From positions 124,001-188,000 of the forward strand of contig AQTY01000001.1 of assembly GCA_000372225.1 (NCBI GenBank): a stretch of DNA of 64,000 bases, given 5' to 3'. Shown one piece after another: positions 16,836-26,142 of this stretch; positions within the stretch are counted from its first letter, which is position 1, and each line of letters begins with the position of its first letter. Position numbers and translations under genes: made by a program. The notes below the pieces were generated by a model that worked only from the letters and a program-made list of their open reading frames with translations, did not search any database and was not told the origin of the DNA. Source of the stretch: Candidatus Nitromaritima sp. SCGC AAA288-L16. Its GTDB lineage: Bacteria > Nitrospinota > Nitrospinia > Nitrospinales > VA-1.

Positions 16836-19376
16836 ATGAATCTCTTCAACCTAACGACTTTTAAATTCTACGGTATATTTATTTGCGTAATCCTACAAGG
16901 GACTATTTCTGGTTGCACTACGATACAAAATATCATAAACCCCATTAGTGATACCTTAAGTAGGACGATTAAACCTGAAACCAATAAGACTTTTAGTAGT
17001 GCTAAAAAACTGGCCTCAATCTTAGGTATTAAGTCATCTTCCAACCGTGACTTACGCTTTGCGCTACAACAATTTAATCAGAGTAATTTTGAAGTCGCAG
17101 AGTTTTACCTAAAAAAAACACTGGTAAAGTTTCCCGGTAATCCAATAGCGATGAAACTTTTACCTTGGGCCTATTTTTATCAAAAGCAGTATGACAAGGC
17201 CTTAACAACCTTCAAACGAACTAAAGCTCTCAACAGAAAAAACCCAGAACCATCAATTGGTATGGGATGGTGCTACTTCGCCTTAAGAAGGTACGACCGT
17301 GCAATAGAACAATTTGAATATGCAAAAAAACTTGATGGAGATAATTATCAAATTAATAAGGGGGAAGGGTTTGCTGAACTAAAAATGAACAGGAAGTTAG
17401 AAGCAAAAAATAATTTCTCCAAAATATACAACCCATCTCAAATTAAGATCATTTTTGAGATATGGTCAACTTGGCATGAAAAAGATGTAGATGGGTTAAT
17501 TGACATACTGCCGACTTCAACAGAATCGTTGTCATTATTCACACTTCCGATAGAATCCCCAAGATATCCAAGTTTATTGTTAGGCTTACCCAAAAATAAA
17601 GATCTGTCCATCGATCATGCATGGAACGCCTTTTGGAAAGGGCAATATAAAAAAGCCTCGGACTATTTTGAAAACACATCGGTGAATGCTGAGTCACCAG
17701 ATGCAAAAAATGGATTAGCTTGGAGTCATTTAAAAAATAAAGAAATCAGAGAAGCTTCAATATTATTCAAAGAAATACTACAGACCTGGCCTAATTTCAT
17801 TGGGGCTATTGAAGGAAAAAACGAGATTGAGAGCATAAAAAGAAGGCAGGCTATTCATGCTGACCACTACCTTGGCATAAATAAACTAGGCATCGCTGAA
17901 AAAAAATACAAAGAAATACAAAGTAGGTACCCTAACTGGCAATACCCACACACACAATTGGGAAAGTTAAAGTTAGCGCGGAAAGATTATTTATACGCAC
18001 GCGATCACTTTTTGGATGCACTAGACCTCGCTCCAAATAATCCGGAAGCGAAAGCAGGAATCGACGAGGTAAGAAAAGTAACTGATTCAAACCTTTTTCA
18101 AGCCGATCAGAGTTTAAAATCTGGTGACTATAAAAAAGCCGCATTACTTTACGCTGAATATATTGAAGAATACAAACCAAATGCCAGCTCTTTTTTAAAT
18201 ATCGACAAAGCATTGTTCCAGTTAGGATTCATGGATGATCCTTGGAAAGAATATTCCGCAAAACAAAAGCCAATCGCCCAACCTATTTCATTTTTTTCCC
18301 AAGTGTTAAACAAAATTGGACTAGGAGATTCAAGTCCAAACAATATTTATCCTACTATACCATCCAGCAGCAGTTCTTTAGCACACGCATATAACGGACT
18401 TGGTTGGAGTCAATACTACAAAAAAAAATATTTACAGGCAGTTGAAAAATTTAAAATCGCTCGTACTGACCGGGAATATTTTCTAGATTCTTCTAGAGGC
18501 TTGGGCCTTGCACTTTATGAAGAAAGTCAATTTAAACAAGCCGCAAATAACCTTAAATTTGTAGTCAAATCAAATCCAGATCAGTTGAACCTAGCCTACA
18601 AATTAGACATGAGTATACTAATGAGCTGGGATGTTGCAAGTGCACGAAAATATTTCTTAAAAAATCTTGTTCATTACCCTCTAAGATCTTCCTTGTATAT
18701 GGGGCTTGGTTGGCTGAATTACAAGGATAAGAATCCGGATTTAGGTATTGAATATTTTTTAAAAGCAATATCGTTGGACCCAGAGTTTGCTTTAACTGAC
18801 GAATTCAAAACTCTCCTAGCCAAAGAACGTTTTGGCTGGCAAATATATAATAAATTTGGCTGGGCATATTATGAAAAAGATGATCATAAAAATGCGATCA
18901 TAATGTTTCAAAATGCGTTAAAAGAGCAACCTAACAAATCAGAATCACGAAAGGGCATGGGATATACTTTAAATAAGGTAGGAAAACTATCTGAAGCTGT
19001 TAAATATTTGAAACAAGTATTGGAGCTAAATAATGATCCAAACCCAATCAAAGAAATTATCTCTGGGGAAAATACTATTTCACCTTACTCAGCAACCACC
19101 ACCACCCGTACCACACTAGGTAACATACTTCTAAAGCAGGGAAAACCGTACGAGGCAATCGCACTATTTAAAGATGAACTTGAACTTAGACCAAATTTAG
19201 CAGTCGCTCACGATGGACTTGGATGGTCATATCTCGAACTAAATCAACTCACGCAATCCCGTACCGCATTTAAAGCCGCTCTTAAAGCCCAACCGCTTAG
19301 CTATTTGACACACCAAGGCTTAAGAGAAGTTAAACAGAGAATTGCCAATATTAAATTAAGCCAGAATCCCTCCTAA
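16836..19376 (+). CDS. large TPR-repeat lipoprotein
   Basis: 846-residue protein with a lipoprotein-type signal ending at ISGC (Cys27). It has many tetratricopeptide repeats, for example AMKLLPWAYFYQKQYDKALTTF, SIGMGWCYFALRRYDRAIEQF and VAHDGLGWSYLELNQLTQSR. A recurring variant, GLGWSYxxxxxxxxA, appears in at least six units, which points to internal duplication. It probably acts as a periplasmic or membrane-bound scaffold. GGG before the ATG is a weak ribosome-binding site. Neighbours give no specific clue. The repeat assignment is firm; the partner is unknown. Confidence 0.85.
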   Translation: MNLFNLTTFKFYGIFICVILQGTISGCTTIQNIINPISDTLSRTIKPETNKTFSSAKKLASILGIKSSSNRDLRFALQQFNQSNFEVAEFYLKKTLVKFPGNPIAMKLLPWAYFYQKQYDKALTTFKRTKALNRKNPEPSIGMGWCYFALRRYDRAIEQFEYAKKLDGDNYQINKGEGFAELKMNRKLEAKNNFSKIYNPSQIKIIFEIWSTWHEKDVDGLIDILPTSTESLSLFTLPIESPRYPSLLLGLPKNKDLSIDHAWNAFWKGQYKKASDYFENTSVNAESPDAKNGLAWSHLKNKEIREASILFKEILQTWPNFIGAIEGKNEIESIKRRQAIHADHYLGINKLGIAEKKYKEIQSRYPNWQYPHTQLGKLKLARKDYLYARDHFLDALDLAPNNPEAKAGIDEVRKVTDSNLFQADQSLKSGDYKKAALLYAEYIEEYKPNASSFLNIDKALFQLGFMDDPWKEYSAKQKPIAQPISFFSQVLNKIGLGDSSPNNIYPTIPSSSSSLAHAYNGLGWSQYYKKKYLQAVEKFKIARTDREYFLDSSRGLGLALYEESQFKQAANNLKFVVKSNPDQLNLAYKLDMSILMSWDVASARKYFLKNLVHYPLRSSLYMGLGWLNYKDKNPDLGIEYFLKAISLDPEFALTDEFKTLLAKERFGWQIYNKFGWAYYEKDDHKNAIIMFQNALKEQPNKSESRKGMGYTLNKVGKLSEAVKYLKQVLELNNDPNPIKEIISGENTISPYSATTTTRTTLGNILLKQGKPYEAIALFKDELELRPNLAVAHDGLGWSYLELNQLTQSRTAFKAALKAQPLSYLTHQGLREVKQRIANIKLSQNPS

Positions 19377-19456
19377 CAAAAAAGACCGGTAAAAATGACA
19401 ATAAACATGAAAGTGCCTACTAAAGTCATGCGGTTAAAAAAACTAAAAATCTTTTG

Positions 19457-19484
19457 TTGACACTTTTACAAAAAAAGTTATAAT
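19457..19484 (+). promoter_or_regulatory. consensus sigma-70 promoter in an otherwise empty intergenic region
   Basis: TTGACA at 19457-19462 and TATAAT at 19479-19484 match both consensus hexamers exactly, with a 16-bp spacer. It points to the right into 130 bases with no annotated gene, toward the 3' end of acs on the opposite strand. Predicted start of transcription is about 19491. Confidence 0.6.
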
Positions 19485-19490
19485 TAGTAA

Positions 19491-19623
19491 TTCATTGATA
19501 TATAAGGATTTATTTCTCATGCATTTGGGGTAAGTCAGGTTTTTTTATTGCGAGATGCAAAAGGTAATGAATCTCGTTGCCTCTAACTTCAAAGCGTATG
19601 ATCTAATAAGATGCGAGAGATAG
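19491..19623 (+). ncRNA. candidate small RNA or leader peptide transcript
   Basis: The region behind the consensus promoter holds three related segments. GCGAGAT (19550-19556) and GCGAGAG (19613-19619) can each pair with ATCTCGT (19571-19577), giving mutually exclusive hairpins. A 22-codon frame starts with ATG at 19555 and ends at 19623, one base before the acs stop. No strong terminator is visible, so a longer transcript would run antisense into acs. This could be a small RNA, a peptide or an acs antisense RNA; I cannot tell which. Confidence 0.3.
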
Positions 19624-21600
19624 TTATTTTCTCACCATCTGATCATAAGTTGATTTTAGTGACCCCACAACTGAAGGATCCGCTAGGGTAGAAATATCAC
19701 CTAGTTTATCGGATTCGTTGGCAGCAATTTTACGCAGAATTCGCCTCATAATTTTTCCAGAGCGAGTTTTAGGAAGCCCAGGCGCCCAATGAATAATATC
19801 AGGAGCTGCGATAGGGCCGATTTCGTTTCGAACAAACAAGACTAGTTCCTTCCTTAACTCTTCATTTGATTCAACACCTGCCATCAATGTTACATAAGCA
19901 TAAATACCCTGCCCTTTTATCTCGTGTGGGAACCCCACAACCGCAGCCTCGGCAACCTTATTGTGTAACACTAAAGCCGATTCAACCTCGGCTGTGCCTA
20001 TACGGTGACCTGAAACATTAATGACATCATCTACCCTACCGGTTATCCAATAGTAACCATCTTCATCTCGACGGCAACCATCACCTGTGAAGTAGTATCC
20101 CGGATATAATCTAAAATAGGTTTCTTCAAAACGGTTATGATCTCCATAAATAGTACGCATCTGGCTAGGCCATGGTTCTTCTATAGCGAGCACCCCCTCA
20201 ACTCCATTCCCTTTTAAAACTTTCCCTGTTTCGGCTTCAATGACCACAGGTTTCACACCAAAAAATGGAAAGGTTGCAGAACCAGGTTTTGTAGGAGTGC
20301 AACCAGGTAATGGGGTTATAAGGATGCCCCCTGTTTCTGTCTGCCACCAAGTATCAACAATAGGACAGCGCCCTCTCCCAATATTATTGTGATACCATCG
20401 CCATGCTTCCGGATTAATAGGTTCACCCACTGAACCCAGCACCCTAAGTGTGGAAAGATCGTAATTACTAGGTACTTCTTCCCCATGGGACATCAGGGCC
20501 CTAATAGCTGTTGGTGCTGTATAAAACTGGGTTACCCTTAGGCGGTCAACCACGTCCCAGAATCTACCGGCATCTGGATATGTGGGAATACCTTCAAACA
20601 TAATAGTCGTTGCACCATTTGCTAAAGGGCCATAGACAATATAAGAATGGCCAGTGACCCATCCTATATCGGCAGTACACCACCAAATATCTCCATCGTG
20701 ATAATCAAAAATATATTTATGCGTCAGTGAGGTAAAAACCATATAACCGCCCACATTATGCTGCACACCTTTTGGCTTTCCTGTTGAACCCGATGTATAA
20801 AGAATAAACAGGGGGTCTTCTGCATCCATCTGCTCGGGTTCACAGATAGGCTCGGCTGCCTTCATCTCATCATGCCACCAATAATCACGACCTGATATCA
20901 TTTCTGTTGAAATTTTTGATCCTACGCGCTCAACAACTATACAAGTTTTAACCTCCACCCCCTTTATTGCTGCCAATTTGATAGCTTCATCTGCATTAAC
21001 TTTGACTGGTACAGGTTTTTTTCCACGAAAAGAGCCATCCGTAGTAATAAGGAAGGTACAACTGGAGTCAGTTATTCGATCCGCTAGGGAAGTTGAAGAA
21101 AAACCACCAAATACAATTGAGTGTATCGCCCCAATTCTTGCACAAGCTAACATTGCAATAGCCAATTCCGGAACCATAGGCATATAAATAGAGACGCGGT
21201 CACCTTTCAATACACCACGTCTTTTTAGGACGTTAGAAAAACGGCACACCTCAGAATGTAATTGATTATAGGTAAGAGAGCGATTTTCTCCTGGTTCATT
21301 CCCTTCCCATAAAATTGCTACCTGCTCACCCCTTGTCTCAAGATGGCGATCAATACAATTCATAGCTATATTGGTTTTACCACCTTTAAACCACTCAATA
21401 GAAATACGTCCTTTCCGAACATCGTAGTTGAACTGGCGAACAGTATCCCATTTATCAAACCAAACAAACTTATCAGCTTCCTCTGCCCAAAACCCATCAG
21501 GGTCATCTAAAGATCGTTGATACTTGTTTTTGTATTCACCCATACTTTTAATGAATGAATTGGAAGAAAATATTTCTGGAGGATTATAAGTTTCACTCAT
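19624..21600 (-). CDS. acs: Acetyl-CoA synthetase
   Basis: AMP-forming acetate:CoA ligase, 658 residues, full length. An ACAS_N domain is at about residues 20-75. The adenylation motif YTSGSTGKPKG is at about 269-279, with WWQTETGG and YFTGDGCRRDEDGYYWITGR further on. The regulatory and catalytic lysine is in LPKTRSGKIMRRILRK near the C-terminus; in other bacteria this lysine is acetylated. AGGAG lies before the ATG. The gene may share a transcript with the DUF1566 gene upstream (24-base gap). A candidate antisense promoter faces its 3' end. Confidence 0.97.
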   Translation of the reverse strand: MSETYNPPEIFSSNSFIKSMGEYKNKYQRSLDDPDGFWAEEADKFVWFDKWDTVRQFNYDVRKGRISIEWFKGGKTNIAMNCIDRHLETRGEQVAILWEGNEPGENRSLTYNQLHSEVCRFSNVLKRRGVLKGDRVSIYMPMVPELAIAMLACARIGAIHSIVFGGFSSTSLADRITDSSCTFLITTDGSFRGKKPVPVKVNADEAIKLAAIKGVEVKTCIVVERVGSKISTEMISGRDYWWHDEMKAAEPICEPEQMDAEDPLFILYTSGSTGKPKGVQHNVGGYMVFTSLTHKYIFDYHDGDIWWCTADIGWVTGHSYIVYGPLANGATTIMFEGIPTYPDAGRFWDVVDRLRVTQFYTAPTAIRALMSHGEEVPSNYDLSTLRVLGSVGEPINPEAWRWYHNNIGRGRCPIVDTWWQTETGGILITPLPGCTPTKPGSATFPFFGVKPVVIEAETGKVLKGNGVEGVLAIEEPWPSQMRTIYGDHNRFEETYFRLYPGYYFTGDGCRRDEDGYYWITGRVDDVINVSGHRIGTAEVESALVLHNKVAEAAVVGFPHEIKGQGIYAYVTLMAGVESNEELRKELVLFVRNEIGPIAAPDIIHWAPGLPKTRSGKIMRRILRKIAANESDKLGDISTLADPSVVGSLKSTYDQMVRK

Positions 21601-21624
21601 TTAATAAATCTCCTGAACAAGTCA

Positions 21625-22065
21625 TCATTTATTAGCAATTTTTTCATCTGCACCAATACTGCGGACGGCGCGAGCCGCCTCTGTTAAGGTCCACAATCCA
21701 TCTGGTTGAGTATATTCTCCCGTGCGTAAATTCAGCACAAAGGTACGCATGCGGCCGCTCACTTGCTGCGCAATCACAGAAAACCCACCACCAGGAGAAA
21801 AAGAGTCACTTATATGGATGTTTTTTTCAAATTTATCTTTAATAGAATAAGATTTATTAAAAAGAGTATCCAGTTCTTCTCGAGAAGGTAATCGCCAATC
21901 ACTGAATCCTGCAATTTTTGATTCACAAAGATTCCGTACGTAATCGACACTTTCCTGATAGTTGACCCATTTTTCCATATCATTCATACTATCTGTACGC
22001 ATCCACATCAAACACGTCTCTTTATCAATAACAGTATGCTCTCCATCCAAAATAAATCGATCCAT
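21625..22065 (-). CDS. DUF1566 (Lcl C-terminal domain) protein
   Basis: 146 residues. The hallmark GFSDWRLPSREELDTLF is at about residues 66-82, preceded by a TVIDKETCLMWMR segment typical of DUF1566 proteins, and the end (LWTLTEAARAVRSI) also fits. In Legionella the related Lcl C-terminal domain takes part in adhesion, but most members are of unknown function. No signal peptide is visible, so it is probably cytoplasmic here, which is unusual for adhesin-related members. It lies 24 bases upstream of acs on the same strand. Confidence 0.75.
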   Translation of the reverse strand: MDRFILDGEHTVIDKETCLMWMRTDSMNDMEKWVNYQESVDYVRNLCESKIAGFSDWRLPSREELDTLFNKSYSIKDKFEKNIHISDSFSPGGGFSVIAQQVSGRMRTFVLNLRTGEYTQPDGLWTLTEAARAVRSIGADEKIANK

Positions 22066-22278
22066 TTAAATTATACTTACCCAATGATTATATAAATTAA
22101 CAAAATAGCATTTTCACGAAAAGATATCAAAAAACTTACAATAGAGAGAAAGTAAACATAGTTATTTGTTGATTAAATAATATTTAAACATCCCAGAAAA
22201 AAAATTATAATTTAAACAAAATAAAAGTATTCTATTGGATATAAAAACATCAGAATCAACAAATCTTCAAATATTGAA

Positions 22279-22680
22279 ATGGCTTCTCCGCAATCTCCAC
22301 AAATTATCCTGCCACATCTAAAATGGTCACTTGCTAGATTAAAAGAAGCAATAGAAAAAGAAGATACGGATTACTATCGAGGGGCTGCTCTTCAACGGTT
22401 TAGCCTGACTTATGAAGTTGCGCTTAAAGCTATCCGCGCTTTCGCAAAACAAGAAGGAAAAATTTTTTCCTCTGATGAATCATGTTTCCAGTGGATAGAA
22501 GAAAAACAATGGTTTAAAAAAAAATCTGACTGGATCACAGTGATTCAAAACTACAAGAAAGTAAAAAAATTACCCGAAGAAAAAATCAGGGATAACACTT
22601 ACAACCAACTTCAAGCTCACTACGCTCTATTAGATTACATGAAAGAGTCCATGAGTATAGCATTGAATAAAATTCTATGA
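22279..22680 (+). CDS. HI0074/HepT-like HEPN protein, orphan
   Basis: 133 residues resembling the nucleotidyltransferase substrate-binding (HI0074) family, a HEPN-fold group. The match is clearest at AALQRFSLTYEVALKAIRAFAKQEG. Usually such genes pair with a small MNT-type nucleotidyltransferase as a toxin-antitoxin module; no partner is encoded on either side. The RxxxxH-type HEPN active-site motif is missing: the corresponding region reads NYKKVKKLPEEKIRDNTYN. It is therefore probably not an active RNase. Alternative explanations are a solo adaptor or a decaying remnant. Confidence 0.6.
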   Translation: MASPQSPQIILPHLKWSLARLKEAIEKEDTDYYRGAALQRFSLTYEVALKAIRAFAKQEGKIFSSDESCFQWIEEKQWFKKKSDWITVIQNYKKVKKLPEEKIRDNTYNQLQAHYALLDYMKESMSIALNKIL

Positions 22681-22858
22681 GCTTGAAAAAAAACTTACAA
22701 GATAGCATCGGCTTTGCAACATAACAACTATCAGAGCAACAAAACATTGCAACAAAATGCCTAACGGAAAATCTATTAGCATTATCGTTTTTCAGCGATA
22801 ATAAACCTATGTCTAAAATAAATATAGCATCCAAAGTCAAAGCAATAACTAAAGTCTA

Positions 22859-24910
22859 ATGAGCAAATCTAACTACACCTATTTCTCTAACGCTACAATT
22901 TTCCCCAGCTCTATCATAATTCTGATTCTAGTTGGAATATTTCTGCGTATACAGGAAATGGCCAGCCCTATCACGGGCGACCTTGCAGGTATGCTATTCA
23001 TGCATTTCCCAAATTCATGGGATTCTCTTTTACTTAATTACCAAGATACTAACCAAAGAACCCTATACATACTATTGGCAAAATTATCTATGACCATATT
23101 TGGCGAAAATGAGTTCGCATTACGCCTTCCTGCTTTATTAGCTGGAACTCTTTCTCTACCACTAGCATATAAAGTTGGCGTTCTTACAACTGGCTCTCGA
23201 TTAGGGGCTTTGATAGGCACGCTATTATTAACTTTTTCCTTTCCACACTTAATCCATATAAGAGAAGCTAAGGGGTATGCATTAACAGTATTTCTAGCGT
23301 TACTCCTTGTATATATTGTCTACAAAATTTTAGATGGGAAACCCTTAAAAATTTGGGGTGTTTTATTTTTTCTAACTGGACTGGGAATGATTCTCATTGT
23401 TCCAACTAATGTTCATTTTTTGGTCGGCCTCGGAGTATTTTATACAGCAATAATAATAAGGTATAAAAAGGTCCCCCTCTCTGTAACAGGTGCAATTAAA
23501 TTAGTATGGCCTCTAGCTTTATTATTCGGAATGATCATGGGATATTTCTTATATATTTTTCAAGATCTACAACGGGCTATCGCTGGGAACAAAAACTGTT
23601 ACAAATTATTTGGCATTTCTAATGACATAAGCTTTGATTTCGGGCGGTTCACAGAGATCCTCTTTACACTTATTTCTCCTTCGAGCGCTTGGTTATATAT
23701 ATTTTTAATCTTTAGTTTAGTTCGATTATATAAAACCAGAGAACTCCTTCTATTTTCCAGTTTGATTATTTTCCCTATAGCTATCACTATATTATCTGAG
23801 CTAATGGGTCCACCAAGAGTTTATATATACTGGTTACCCTTTTTTTTAATCTTAATAGGTTTTGGACTGGCAGAATTCCTCGTTTGGGTTAAATCAATTT
23901 CTTCAAACGTATTATCAACTTTTACAGGGATTATAATTTTAACAATAATTTATTTTTATCCTCAAACAACTTATTCTGAATCGCTCTTCAATTCCTATGA
24001 TTTTAGCTTTACAGGACTTAAATTATCACACCCTCCTCAACAGGACACAACCCTTAAAGACGCGCAAGCAGCTAAAAATTTTATTAAAAAGAACACCTCT
24101 CAAAATGATTTACTGGTAGTTCCCTTCGCAGATAGAGTTCTAGGTTATTACTTAGGGGAGCACATTGCACTTAACATGCTAAATATTTTACAAAATGGAC
24201 GATTAGATAATATTTTTTTTCTAGGTTCATCAAAAGTTGCTCCACATCAGATACCAAATGTTGGAGTGGAAGGAGATATTGATCTTCTTAAAAACCATTC
24301 ATTCAAGTTAGTAGAAACTTTTGGGAAATTAAAATTATATAATTTAAATTTTTCAATTAAAAAACTTGTACCATTCGGTAAAGATCGTGACTATGAAAAC
24401 CACCTTATCTTTAGTCATGACAAAAAAACACAGCTAAGCAACGTCAAACAACCTCGGATTGCCGGGGCAGAGGCACTTTCCTTTATCCAATCTGGTGACG
24501 AGGGGAGAGCAATGTCAAAAAATTTTAAAATGATTGCTAATAAAAAACAGGGGACTTTCATCTTGGTTAATTTTGCTACAGGCCATGGACATTTATCCGA
24601 AACCCAACTTCTGTTTCCTAAAGGGAAGGTGCCTATCGGAGATAATTATTGGAATAGCTTCAATGGTATATTTTTATCAAAAAAACTAAAGTATGTATGG
24701 AAACGACATGATCCATATAGCAATTGTTTAATCCAACAAGACCTAACTAGAGAAGAAGAGAATGAGTTTGCTTGGCAAATTAAATTTATAATTTTCCCAA
24801 TTACAGGAGAAAAAGTTTTCTTCACTGAAGGATTTCGAACTAGAGAGCCAGCAACTTACTTTGATGGATTTCAATCCTTCTTACTTGAAACAAAAAATCC
24901 AAGTGAATAA
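22859..24910 (+). CDS. GT39/ArnT-like membrane glycosyltransferase
   Basis: 683-residue integral membrane protein. The N-terminal half matches dolichyl-phosphate-mannose mannosyltransferase/ArnT-type (PMT_2) enzymes: an early loop with an acidic residue (ITGDLAG), then FGENEFALRLPALLAGTLSLPLAYKVG and about ten hydrophobic helices to residue 380. These enzymes transfer sugars from polyprenyl phosphate in the periplasm. The C-terminal 300 residues are soluble and not recognised. The ATG has no clear Shine-Dalgarno sequence. The gene stands alone, so the acceptor cannot be inferred. Confidence 0.75.
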   Translation: MSKSNYTYFSNATIFPSSIIILILVGIFLRIQEMASPITGDLAGMLFMHFPNSWDSLLLNYQDTNQRTLYILLAKLSMTIFGENEFALRLPALLAGTLSLPLAYKVGVLTTGSRLGALIGTLLLTFSFPHLIHIREAKGYALTVFLALLLVYIVYKILDGKPLKIWGVLFFLTGLGMILIVPTNVHFLVGLGVFYTAIIIRYKKVPLSVTGAIKLVWPLALLFGMIMGYFLYIFQDLQRAIAGNKNCYKLFGISNDISFDFGRFTEILFTLISPSSAWLYIFLIFSLVRLYKTRELLLFSSLIIFPIAITILSELMGPPRVYIYWLPFFLILIGFGLAEFLVWVKSISSNVLSTFTGIIILTIIYFYPQTTYSESLFNSYDFSFTGLKLSHPPQQDTTLKDAQAAKNFIKKNTSQNDLLVVPFADRVLGYYLGEHIALNMLNILQNGRLDNIFFLGSSKVAPHQIPNVGVEGDIDLLKNHSFKLVETFGKLKLYNLNFSIKKLVPFGKDRDYENHLIFSHDKKTQLSNVKQPRIAGAEALSFIQSGDEGRAMSKNFKMIANKKQGTFILVNFATGHGHLSETQLLFPKGKVPIGDNYWNSFNGIFLSKKLKYVWKRHDPYSNCLIQQDLTREEENEFAWQIKFIIFPITGEKVFFTEGFRTREPATYFDGFQSFLLETKNPSE

Positions 24911-25056
24911 TCAGTCCACACAAAAATAAATTTTAAAATACTAGTATTACTAATTTAATGATATTAACTAGTAAAGAACCTAGCATTGATTAAAAAATCA
25001 TAACATAAAGAGTGCGGAACTTTTGTGATATAAGAATTATTTAAATAACAAAACAT

Positions 25057-25085
25057 AAAAAAACCTAACGGCAAAACCCGCTAGG
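25057..25085 (-). terminator. rho-independent terminator after the SmbP-like gene
   Basis: An 8-bp stem with one mismatch (arms near 25064-25071 and 25078-25085) and a short A/C-rich loop is followed on the minus strand by seven T residues (25057-25063). It lies about 90 bases after the stop of the SmbP-like gene. Confidence 0.65.
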
Positions 25086-25174
25086 CATTTTCAATTTTCT
25101 TAGATTAACCACTAAACTATATTTAAATTGGATAAAAATTATACTAAAAAATTAATTTTAAATTTTTTAGGTTT

Positions 25175-25561
25175 TCAATGAGAGCCTTCCTCATGCGAAT
25201 GGGATGAACCTTCCTCCTGATAATTCTCACTACCAGAGCCCCCGCCCATCATTGGATTACGAGTCGGGCGCCCCAAGGATTCGTTAGCATGCTTCAACGC
25301 CTCATTGTAATGTTCAAGAGCTTCTCTTGCGTGTTTTATTGCTTCTTTACCATGGGACTTCAGATCCTGCCCCGCATCTGGCATTTTCAACCCAAACTCC
25401 AGATGCTTTATCATTTCCTCAAGGTGCAAATAACCCTCTTCTCCATGCCCCAAACCAACACTGGCATGACCGCTAGCTTGCGCATGTATCTGTTGAGCGC
25501 CAACAAGCATAAAAAAGCTAACCCAGGCAACGGTTATAAATATTTTTTTCCACTGAAGCAT
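25175..25561 (-). CDS. SmbP-like secreted His-rich metal-binding protein
   Basis: Small exported protein. I start at the ATG at 25561 because GGAGG lies just before it; the frame opens six codons earlier. The signal peptide ends near QQIHAQ. The mature part is helical with regularly spaced His residues: HLEEMIKHLEF, HGKEAIKHAREALEHYNEALKHANESL. It ends in a His/Glu-rich tail (SSHSHEEGSH). This resembles SmbP, the periplasmic small metal-binding protein first described in Nitrosomonas europaea, which binds copper and other divalent metals. Family membership is likely; the metal is inferred. Confidence 0.65.
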   Translation of the reverse strand: MLQWKKIFITVAWVSFFMLVGAQQIHAQASGHASVGLGHGEEGYLHLEEMIKHLEFGLKMPDAGQDLKSHGKEAIKHAREALEHYNEALKHANESLGRPTRNPMMGGGSGSENYQEEGSSHSHEEGSH

Positions 25562-25661
25562 AAAACCTCCAATATACAAACTAATTACTAATATCTTTAA
25601 TTGCCTCTAGCTTTAATCATCTGTCAATTGAATACTTCTGTCAATCACCAAGAATTAAAGT

Positions 25662-25696
25662 AAAAAAAAAGCCCCCAGACATCAAGTCCAAGAGCT
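25662..25696 (-). terminator. rho-independent terminator after fliE
   Basis: An 11-bp stem including several G-T pairs (arms 25686-25696 and 25670-25680) with a 5-base loop is followed on the minus strand by nine T residues. It ends the flgB-fliE unit 24 bases after the fliE stop. Confidence 0.75.
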
Positions 25697-25719
25697 TAGC
25701 TTTATGGTTGTATCATTAA

Positions 25720-26034
25720 CTAGATCTGAGTACGCATAACCTCTTGATAAGCTTCAACAATTTTATTACGCACTTGCATCGTCAAACGAAAAGCGAGGTC
25801 GGCTTTGTTAACCGCGATCATCGTTTCGTGAATATTACGTGTCTTTCCAGTCGCAAAGTCTTCTATGGCCTTGTCTGCTTCCTTCTGCATGTCATTTACC
25901 TTGTCCAGAGATTCGGTCAAGGTGTTTGCAAATGAAGCACCCTCCTCTTCGGCGCCGATTTTTTTTATGTCCATTCCCGGAGCACTAACTCCACCGAGGG
26001 CTTTTAAATTACTCTGTATTGTTATATCTTTCAT
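25720..26034 (-). CDS. fliE: Flagellar hook-basal body protein FliE
   Basis: 104-residue FliE, the adaptor between the MS ring and the rod. The C-terminal two-thirds are typical: SFANTLTESLDKVNDMQKEADKAIEDFATG, then HETMIAVNKADLAFRLTMQVRNKIVEAYQEVMR. It follows flgB on the same strand after about 108 bases and is terminated by a clear hairpin. flgC, which normally lies between flgB and fliE, is absent. No Shine-Dalgarno sequence precedes the ATG. Confidence 0.92.
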   Translation of the reverse strand: MKDITIQSNLKALGGVSAPGMDIKKIGAEEEGASFANTLTESLDKVNDMQKEADKAIEDFATGKTRNIHETMIAVNKADLAFRLTMQVRNKIVEAYQEVMRTQI

Positions 26035-26142
26035 AATATAGTGAACTATTATTTGTATCTTAAAAACGTATCGTCTCTAACAGGCTAATCCTAAACCGAT
26101 TATTGTCAACTACTTAATTTTAGCACAGGTCTTCATAAAAAA

